Origin: Bacteroidia bacterium
Lineage (GTDB): Bacteria; Bacteroidota; Bacteroidia; Chitinophagales; Saprospiraceae
NCBI GenBank assembly: GCA_030431945.1
Contig: JAUIIF010000257.1
Span: forward strand, 1-6,626
DNA length: 6,626 bases
Reading direction: 5' to 3'
Notes under the pieces: generated by a model
Told to the model about the DNA's origin: nothing
Seen by the model: only the letters and a program-made list of their open reading frames with translations
The model's database searches: none
Made by a program: the position numbers and the translations under genes
Shown: positions 1 to 5,900 of the stretch, piece after piece
Layout of the letters: every line of letters starts with the position of its first letter
Position numbering within the stretch: position 1 is the first letter of the stretch

Positions 1-914
1 TACCGTTTGTAGCTGTTGACGTTCGGGGCGAAGAGCGGCAAAAGTTCGGGTAAGAGCGCTAACTGACCCGCCACATAATGCTCGAAAACCCGGCTCATAC
101 CGTACCGCCCCGCAGGATCATGGAAAGCATTTGCTCCGTTTTGCCAAAGCGATTGATGCAAGTGACCACCACAACCCGGCAGGCTGGCCGCAGGCTTGGC
201 CATGAAGCTGGCCAGGAAACCGTGCCGGTAGCTGATTTCCTTCACGCCCTGTTTGAAAAGTATGGCCCGGTCGGCCGCTTCCAGTGCCGGCTGGTGGGCA
301 ATGGCTGCTTCCATCACCCCGGGGCCAGTCTCTGTATGAAGCCCCTCAAGACTGACCTTAAAGCGTTCTAACTGCTGAAATAAATCTGCATAGAAAGGGG
401 CATGCTGACTGGTACGCAGGCCGGAATAGCCAAACATGCCAGGCGTAAGTGGTTGGGGAGCCGTAAAGTGCTTCTCCGCCAGGCTCGTTGGCGTCTCCCG
501 ATACACAAACCATTCAAATTCGGGGCCAAACCGGGCGTGGAAACCCAGCTCCGTTGCGCGGTCGACAACTTTACGGAGCAATGATCGTGGACAGGCGGCC
601 GCCAGGGGGTGGTCCGCCCCGCTGAAATCAGCAAGCAGGAAGGGAAGATCGTCTTCCCAGGGAATGGTCCGGCGGCTACCCGGTACCAACCGGGCCGGGA
701 GGTCCGCAAAACCTCCGTCTTGCTGGTGGCCGTACAGGACATCCTGGCTGTCCCAGCCGAACAGGACGTTGCAAAAACCGAAGCCACGGTCCTGACTGGA
801 CATGATTTTTTCCTTGCTCAGGTATTTGGTCCGTAGAATACCGTCAAGGTCAGTTATCCCGACCTTTATGCGGGATGCTTCATGAAGTTGGAGCCAGTCG
901 GAGAGGGATTGCAT
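1..914 (-). CDS. Glutamine synthetase family protein (PuuA/lengsin-like), C-terminus cut by window edge
   Basis: This is an ATP-dependent ammonia/amine-glutamate ligase of the type I glutamine synthetase fold and is probably cytoplasmic. Reading leftward from the ATG at 914, 304 residues are visible and the frame is still open at base 1; family members run to about 440-470. The N-terminal beta-grasp domain includes the TDLDGILRTKYLS strand and the GFGFCNVLFGWDSQDV segment. The catalytic domain shows GPEFEWF (residues 130-136), LEGLHTETGPGVME (189-202, with metal-ligand candidates E195 and E202), GCGGHLHQSLW (247-257, H251 and H253 matching the family's ATP/metal histidines) and NSYKR (300-304). 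The seven-residue spacing between the two glutamates is like PuuA-type enzymes rather than classical GlnA, so the substrate may be a polyamine or other amine; this is inference. The ATG at 914 gives a typical N-terminus, but in-frame ATGs also exist at 1016 and 1055. No Shine-Dalgarno is seen, because the upstream bases are a tandem repeat. The missing C-terminus holds further active-site arginines that cannot be checked. Confidence 0.95.
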   Translation of the reverse strand, partial: MQSLSDWLQLHEASRIKVGITDLDGILRTKYLSKEKIMSSQDRGFGFCNVLFGWDSQDVLYGHQQDGGFADLPARLVPGSRRTIPWEDDLPFLLADFSGADHPLAAACPRSLLRKVVDRATELGFHARFGPEFEWFVYRETPTSLAEKHFTAPQPLTPGMFGYSGLRTSQHAPFYADLFQQLERFKVSLEGLHTETGPGVMEAAIAHQPALEAADRAILFKQGVKEISYRHGFLASFMAKPAASLPGCGGHLHQSLWQNGANAFHDPAGRYGMSRVFEHYVAGQLALLPELLPLFAPNVNSYKR

Positions 915-917
915 AGT

Positions 918-985
918 GGGTTGCGGGTTTGCGGGTTGCGGGTTTACGGGTTGCGGGTTGCGGGTTGCGGGTTTACGGGTTACGG
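918..985 (+). repeat. G-rich 7/8-bp tandem repeat (GGGTTGC / GGGTTTAC), potential G-quadruplex
   Basis: Nine GGG runs start at 918, 925, 933, 940, 948, 955, 962, 969 and 977, followed by a decayed GG at 984, giving periods of 7, 8, 7, 8, 7, 7, 7, 8 and 7. The units are GGGTTGC, GGGTTTGC, GGGTTTAC and GGGTTAC; the first 30 bases form two 15-bp composites of one heptamer and one octamer. Loops of 4-5 bases between G-triplets satisfy the usual G-quadruplex rule on the plus strand. The array ends three bases before the ATG at 914, so the leftward mRNA would carry a C-rich leader in place of a ribosome binding site. The repeat itself is read directly from the sequence; quadruplex formation and function are inference. 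Confidence 0.9.
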
Positions 986-1083
986 CGAATGGTAATGTAG
1001 GAAGATGTACGCTCATGTGAAAAAGCGCAAGCAAATTAGTCGGGTTGTCTGGCATAATCAGGGTGCATGAGCGGCGGACTTAT

Positions 1084-1180
1084 CCCCGCAGCAGTACACT
1101 GCTGGACAAATACGACCGCCGAGATGGAGTATTTATCAACACCTGAGTCAAAGTGGTTTAGCAGCACTGCTCCTGCGGGG
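1084..1180. repeat. Long imperfect inverted repeat with nested hairpins (possible structured RNA or regulatory element)
   Basis: The outer arms CCCCGCAG (1084-1091) and CTGCGGGG (1173-1180) are perfectly complementary. The pairing continues inward as CAGT (1092-1095) with ACTG (1166-1169) and CTGCT (1099-1103) with AGCAG (1160-1164). On plus-strand RNA it extends further as GGAC (1104-1107) with GUUU-G pairing at 1156-1159, using two G-U pairs. A separate inner hairpin, AAATAC (1108-1113) with GTATTT (1129-1134), sits in the loop. Each arm also contains its own palindrome: CAGCAGT-AC-ACTGCTG (1089-1104) and AGCAG-CA-CTGCT (1160-1171). No tRNA signature, transposase or flanking target duplication was found. 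It could be a leader or small RNA, a cruciform-type operator pair or a small palindromic repeat element. The inverted repeat is certain, its role unknown. Confidence 0.6.
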
Positions 1181-1224
1181 CTAGGAAATTCAGCACGCAG
1201 TTTGCGAAGTGAGGATAACCGGGG

Positions 1225-1234
1225 AGAAATTTCT
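1225..1234. promoter_or_regulatory. 10-bp perfect palindrome AGAAATTTCT upstream of tag, candidate operator
   Basis: AGAAATTTCT is self-complementary and ends 32 bases before the tag ATG, a usual position for a repressor or activator site. Ten-base palindromes arise by chance at this frequency fairly easily, and no known regulator consensus is recognised, so a regulatory role is only a possibility. Confidence 0.2.
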
Positions 1235-1266
1235 GCACCATCCTGACTTAGGTATATCTTGCCCCC

Positions 1267-1818
1267 ATGGAAAATTCTTACTGTGCCCTGATGCCGACCC
1301 TGGCCGCTGACCACGTTCACCGCAAGTATCATGACCAGGAGTACGGCTTTCCCATTGACAACGACAATGAACTCTTTGGCCGCCTCATCCTGGAAATCAA
1401 CCAGGCTGGTTTGTCCTGGCTGACCATCCTCAATAAGCAGGAAAATTTTCGGAGGGCCTACGGCGGTTACGACATCCGGACGGTGGCAAACTATACGGAA
1501 GAAGATCGTTCCAGGCTGTTGGCTGATGCAGGCATCATCCGGAACAAACTGAAAGTCAATGCCGCCATTCATAATGCCCGGGTCATCCTCGGCCTGCAGG
1601 AAGAGTTTGGCAGCTTCGGAAATTGGCTGGATCACCACCACCCTCAACCCAAAGCTGCCTGGGTAAAACTTTTTAAACAGGTTTTTAAATTTACCGGAGG
1701 GGAAATTACCAACGAATTCCTCATGAGCACCGGCTATTTACCCGGTGCGCATGATCCTGCCTGCCCTGTTTATGCACGGGTGCTGGCACGAGCACCCAGA
1801 TGGTCGGAAACAACCTGA
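1267..1818 (+). CDS. tag: DNA-3-methyladenine glycosylase I (Tag)
   Basis: This is a cytoplasmic base-excision repair enzyme that hydrolyses the glycosidic bond of 3-methyladenine in alkylated DNA, leaving an abasic site. The 183 residues are close to the 187 of E. coli Tag. The YHDQEYGFP block (residues 21-29) and LILEINQAGLSW (40-51) are family hallmarks: E43 corresponds to catalytic-pocket Glu38 and W51 to Trp46 of the E. coli enzyme. The zinc-snap ligands are all present as C6, H22, H162 and C166, the last two in a His-x3-Cys motif within GAHDPACPVY. AGIIRNKLKVNAAIHNA (about 87-103) matches the helix-hairpin-helix region. The region before the C-terminal zinc motif is shorter than in E. 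coli, as in many Bacteroidota homologues. The start is fixed because an in-frame TAG lies at 1249-1251 and no other start codon follows it. No Shine-Dalgarno is visible. The gene converges on the efflux operon with only 11 bases between stop codons. Confidence 0.94.
   Translation: MENSYCALMPTLAADHVHRKYHDQEYGFPIDNDNELFGRLILEINQAGLSWLTILNKQENFRRAYGGYDIRTVANYTEEDRSRLLADAGIIRNKLKVNAAIHNARVILGLQEEFGSFGNWLDHHHPQPKAAWVKLFKQVFKFTGGEITNEFLMSTGYLPGAHDPACPVYARVLARAPRWSETT
1778..1797. repeat. Inverted repeat GGGTGCT / AGCACCC at the 3' end of tag
   Basis: A perfect 7-bp stem with a 6-base loop lies inside the last 14 codons of tag and about 33-52 bases beyond the adaptor stop codon on the opposite strand. 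Because the two convergent genes are almost touching, this stem is the only hairpin near both transcript ends and might stabilise or end either RNA. Neither strand shows a U-tract directly after it (the nearest T-run, at 1822-1826, is too far), so it is not called an intrinsic terminator. It may equally be a coincidence of coding sequence. Confidence 0.35.
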
Positions 1819-1829
1819 GAATTTTTCCC

Positions 1830-2909
1830 CTATTCTTCTGCTTCAGCCAGGTAATAGGCACCTCCCGTAACCCAGTCACCGCCGGCTTCGGAGGTGAAGG
1901 TGACAAAATCATCCATTGCCTCTGCCTGCCGCAGGGCCGTTTTTTCGTACGTTCCGTCAATAAACCGGAAGCCAAACCAGTTCTGGCCCTCCTTTACCAC
2001 GGCATCCAGGGGCAGCCCCGTCAGGCTCCTTTCGCCGGTAAAAATGGTCGCATTCAGGAATAAGCCCGGAACGAGGCCCTCGGGCAGGTCGCCCTCAAAG
2101 TGACAATGGACGTTCAGGGTGGCCGTTGCGGCGTCCACCATCGGGTTTATCTTTTCCACCGTTGCGATTCCCCGCAGGTCATTGAAGGGAAGTTGAAACT
2201 GTACCTTTTGCCCCTTGCGTACCGCCGCCACTTCTTTGGAGGGGACGTTCAGCTCCAGGTGCAGGTGCTTGGTGTCAGCAATTTTCAGGAGCTCGTCGTC
2301 CGGCCCGACCATTTGCCCCTGATTGGTCGTTACGGCGTGGACGTAGCCGGCACCCGCGGCGTAAACACCTACTGACGACTGAAATTCTCCGGCTGCTTCC
2401 AGTTGCGCTACGTCGATGCCGTACGCGAGCAGCTCTTGCTTCAGGCCCCCGTAACTGGCCTGGTTCAGGGCCACTTCCGCTGCGGCGGCATCCAGCGCCG
2501 CCTGGGTCGTGGCTTGTCCGTTGTTCAGGGTGGTTTGCCGGTCCAGCTCCCGCTGGGCACTGGCCAGTCTTGCGCGGGTTTCCAGTAGTAAGCGCTGCTT
2601 TTCAATCAGTTCCGGATTAGTAACCCGTAGTAATTGTGTGCCGCGGCGGACGTAGTCGCCGGGCAGGTATTTTAGCCCTGATACTTGTCCGGCTACCCGG
2701 GCGTGTACGGAGATCAGGTCGGTGGGGGGAACTTCCACCCGCCCCGTGCAGGCGATGTTATGGGTTACCGTTTTGGTCTGGAGTGGACCAGTGGTCACGC
2801 GCTTGAGGTTAGTTTCCGTTGTCGGGGCGGCTACCGGGGGTTCGGTGCTTTCCTGCGGGCGGCAACTGAAAAAAAGTACGGTGAGGAGTGGGATAAAGAT
2901 GGTTTTCAT
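1830..2909 (-). CDS. Efflux RND transporter periplasmic adaptor subunit (CzcB/CusB-like membrane fusion lipoprotein)
   Basis: This is the periplasmic adaptor that bridges the inner-membrane RND pump and the outer-membrane channel. It has 359 residues. A hydrophobic N-terminus ending LFFSC (C16), followed by a Pro/Thr/Glu-rich linker, indicates a lipoprotein signal peptide with a loose lipobox. The first half of the barrel-sandwich (lipoyl-like) domain lies at about 58-98 (SVHARVAGQVSGL, PGDYVRRGTQLLRV). A helical hairpin spans about 99-167, rich in Ala, Leu, Gln and Arg. The second lipoyl half is at about 168-212 (GYVHAVTTNQGQMV, DDELLKIAD), then a beta-barrel (about 212-285, LELNVPSKEVAAVRKGQ) and a membrane-proximal domain to the C-terminus. 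It lacks the extra Met- or His-rich metal-binding extension of some CusB/CzcB proteins. Its ATG lies one base after the stop of the upstream pump gene, so it is certainly co-transcribed and probably translationally coupled; no Shine-Dalgarno is seen. Metal specificity cannot be read from this subunit alone. Confidence 0.94.
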   Translation of the reverse strand: MKTIFIPLLTVLFFSCRPQESTEPPVAAPTTETNLKRVTTGPLQTKTVTHNIACTGRVEVPPTDLISVHARVAGQVSGLKYLPGDYVRRGTQLLRVTNPELIEKQRLLLETRARLASAQRELDRQTTLNNGQATTQAALDAAAAEVALNQASYGGLKQELLAYGIDVAQLEAAGEFQSSVGVYAAGAGYVHAVTTNQGQMVGPDDELLKIADTKHLHLELNVPSKEVAAVRKGQKVQFQLPFNDLRGIATVEKINPMVDAATATLNVHCHFEGDLPEGLVPGLFLNATIFTGERSLTGLPLDAVVKEGQNWFGFRFIDGTYEKTALRQAEAMDDFVTFTSEAGGDWVTGGAYYLAEAEE

Positions 2910-2910
2910 C

Positions 2911-5900
2911 TTAGTTGAAGGTATTGGTAAGGAAGCGGAGTTCCTGGTGAAGTTGATGGAGTTGGAAGACCTGCCCGAGGCGGTCTAGCTGGTCGTTGAG
3001 CAGGCTTTCGGTTAGCTGACTGAAGGTCAGGAAATCAATGGCCCCCTGCTGAAACTGGAGGATGGCGATGCGTTGCAGTCGCTCATTGCCCTGCCCGGCA
3101 GCGGTATCGAGGTCAGCCAGCAGGTCAGTCGCCAGCCGGATGTTTTCCCGCAATGCCTGCAGGCGGACAGCACGTTGCTGGCGGTAGGCTACCGCTTCGT
3201 TCCGCAATTGCTCACGTTGCAGCTGCAGTTGCCCGATCCGGGTCTTGGCACTGCGGCGATCGAGTGGGATGCCTAACCCCAGGGTAAGCCCCTGAAAGGC
3301 AAAGTCATGATCGAGGGTCTGTAAAAAGTAGCCTGCGGAGAGGTTGGGGCGCCGGCTGGCCGCCGCCGTGTGGGTGAGTTCCTGGTCGAGTAGCAACTGA
3401 CGGGCAGCAAAGGCTTCCTCCTGGGGCGTCACCGGCGGAGGGGCAGGTGCGGGGGGCGGGGCGGCCGGTAGGAGGCGCGGCCGCAGGTGCAGGCTGTCGG
3501 GTAAGTGCGCCAGGCTGCGCAAGGTTGCCTCCGCGCGCCGGGCTTCCGCCCGGGCTACCGCCCGCTGACGGGCAATACTGCGGATTTTACCGTTCAGCAG
3601 TTCTTCATCAACGGCACCAAGGGTGCCGGCAGCCCGCCGCACGGCCAGTTTGGGCCGGCTGTTCTCGTACAACTGCAGCATACTATCCAGCACCGCCAGG
3701 CGGGAAAGTTCGTAACCCCAGGCACCGTAAGCCGTAGCGAGGCGGTAGCCGAGCTCGTTGGCGATGATGGCGCCCTGGGTGCTGGCGGCCGCAGTACGTG
3801 CCTCAATCAGGGCGTAGTCCTGTTTGCGCCCCAGTAAGTGGGTAAGGTCTTGCTGCACGCTCAGGTTGTGGTCGTACAAACCGCTGTTGATCTGCCCTCC
3901 CTGGTAATTGATCATCAGGGGCGCCCACTGCCCGATAGCCTGCCGGTGGAGGGCCTCTGAGGCGACCTCCAGGCGCTGGTTCTGCAGCGCGGGGCTGTTG
4001 GTCAGGGCATAAGCGTATAGTGCCGGGAAGTCGTCCAGCTGCTGCGCGTTCAGTCCGGTGCCGGCCAGCATCGCTATTAACAAACTTCCTACTGCACCTG
4101 CGGCCGCGCCCCCGGTGTGCCGGCGATTTACCAGGTAGTAAAGGGCGGGTAAAACCACGAGCGTAAGCAGGGTAGAGGAGATGAGCCCGCCAATGACGAC
4201 GGTCGCCAGGGGCCGCTGTACCTCAGCGCCGCTGCCGTTCGATAAGGCCATGGGGAGGAAACCGAAAGCGGCAACTGCCGCCGTCATCAGTACTGGCCGC
4301 AGGCGCGTCGCCGCCGCTTCCCTGATGATCTCCCGGAAGTCAAGTTTGCTGGTTTGCCGCAGTTGCCGGATGGCACTGATCAGGACAATTCCGTTCAGGA
4401 CGGCAATTCCGAACAGAGCGATAAATCCGATGCCCGAGGAGATACTGAAGGGCATGCCGCGCAGCAAAAGCGCCGCTATACCTCCGATCGCGGAAAGGGG
4501 AACGGCCACGAAAATGACCAACGCATCCCGGAAAGAGGAAAAGGCCAGGTACAGGAGCAGCAAAATGAGGCCCAGGGCAATGGGAACGGCAATGAGTAGC
4601 CGCCGGCGCGCACTCTGCAGGTTTTCGAACTGACCACCGTACTGAATTTCGTAGCCGGGGGGCAGGTCCAGGTCTTGCTGCAGGCGTTGCTGAATGTCTT
4701 CCACCAGGCCTTCTACATCCCGGTTGCGCACGTTGACCCCGATGTTGATAAAACGGCGGGCTTGCTCCCGGGAGATCAGCATGGGACTTTCCCGCTCTTC
4801 CACTACGGCTACCTCGCTGAGCGGAATAAGCTGGCCGTTGGCTGCCGGCAGGGTCAGCTGGTCAAGGTCCAATGCTCCCCGGAACTCATCCGCCAGGCGA
4901 ACGACCAAATCGAATTTGCGCTCTTCTTCGTAGACGGAACCGACGATCTCTCCGGCGTAGGCCGCGCGGACGAGCTGATTCGCTTCCTGCACGTTGACGC
5001 CGAACTGAGCCATCCGGCTGCGGTCGTACCGGACGTTGAGCTGCCGCAGGCCGTCAGTTTGGTCTACTTTGACGTCGCCGGCCCCCTCCACCTGCTCGAT
5101 GAGGGCGGCGGCCAGGTGCGCCTGCTCCACGAGAACTTCCGGACTTTCACCAAAAAGCTTGACCGAAACATCAGATTTTGCGCCGGTCATCAGTTCGTTG
5201 AACCGAAGCTGGATGGGCTGGGTAAACTCAAAGGATGCCCAGGTGATCGGGGCCAGTTTAGCTTTCATTTTGGCCATGAGGTCTTCCCGGTTGTCGGCGG
5301 AAGTCCATTCTTCCTTATCCTTCAGGATGATCATGATGTCAGCGTCTTCGATGGCCATCGGGTCCGTCGGTACTTCAGCCGTACCGATCTTGGAGACGAC
5401 GTGTTTAACTTCCGGGAAGTTGCTCAGGATGATTTCCTCCGCCATGGTCGATGTGTGGATACTCTCCTGCAGAGAGCTGCCGGGCTTGATGGCCTGCTGC
5501 ATGGCAATGTCTCCCTCTTCCAGCGTGGGGATGAACTCCCCGCCCATCCGGCTGAAGGCCAGCAGCGCGAGCACCAGGGCTGCGGCTGAAAGCAGCAGGG
5601 TCAGACCTGCTCCCCGCAGGGATGCCTGCAGTACCGGCCGGTAAAGGCGTTCGAGCCAACCCATGATCCAGGCAGCTAGGCCGCGCTCCGCTTTAATGGT
5701 TTTGGAAATGAACAGGGATGCCATTACCGGAACGTAGGTAACCGACAAGAACAAAGAACCCAGGATCGCTAAACTGACCACCTGCGCCATGGGCCGGAAG
5801 GTTTTTCCCTCCGTTCCTTCCAGGGTAAGGATGGGGAGGAAGACCACCAGGATGATCAGGACACCAAAGGCGGCAGACCGGTAAATTTGATTGGTCGACG

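Larger units (their letters stand above)
915..1266. other. Divergent intergenic region between the glutamine synthetase-like gene and tag
   Basis: This stretch of 352 bases separates two genes transcribed away from each other, so it should hold both promoters. I see a G-rich tandem repeat next to the leftward gene, a long imperfect inverted repeat in the middle, and a short palindrome near tag. No good match to the Bacteroidota promoter pattern (TTTG, about 19 bases, TAnnTTTG) was found on either strand; TAATTTG on the minus strand at 1038-1032 is only a near miss. A minus-strand frame is open from 1079 down into the glutamine synthetase-like gene. No independent protein gene is supported here. 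Confidence 0.8.

Noticed and set aside
78..371. 97-codon plus-strand open frame at the left edge
   Set aside because: It is antisense to the glutamine synthetase catalytic core (His-x-His and NSYKR region).
368..787. 139-codon minus-strand open frame inside the glutamine synthetase-like gene
   Set aside because: It is a shifted frame on the same strand as the real gene; the other frame carries all glutamine synthetase motifs in order.
1032..1038. TAATTTG on the minus strand as the -7 promoter element of the glutamine synthetase-like gene
   Set aside because: It has one base too few between TA and TTTG, and there is no TTTG at the expected upstream distance.
1084..1180. Integron attC site, MITE or tRNA as explanation for the inverted repeat
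   Set aside because: There is no attC core (GTTRRRY) at the ends, no flanking direct repeat, no transposase, and no tRNA T-arm or anticodon arm.
1036..1647. 203-codon minus-strand open frame covering the first two thirds of tag
   Set aside because: It is antisense to tag, whose zinc ligands and catalytic motifs are intact; the frame has no family signature and runs across the intergenic inverted repeat.
4675..5589. 304-codon plus-strand open frame opposite the RND pump
   Set aside because: It lies entirely antisense to a strongly conserved CzcA-type coding region, shows no recognisable domain, and is rich in residues expected from reading a GC-biased gene backwards.
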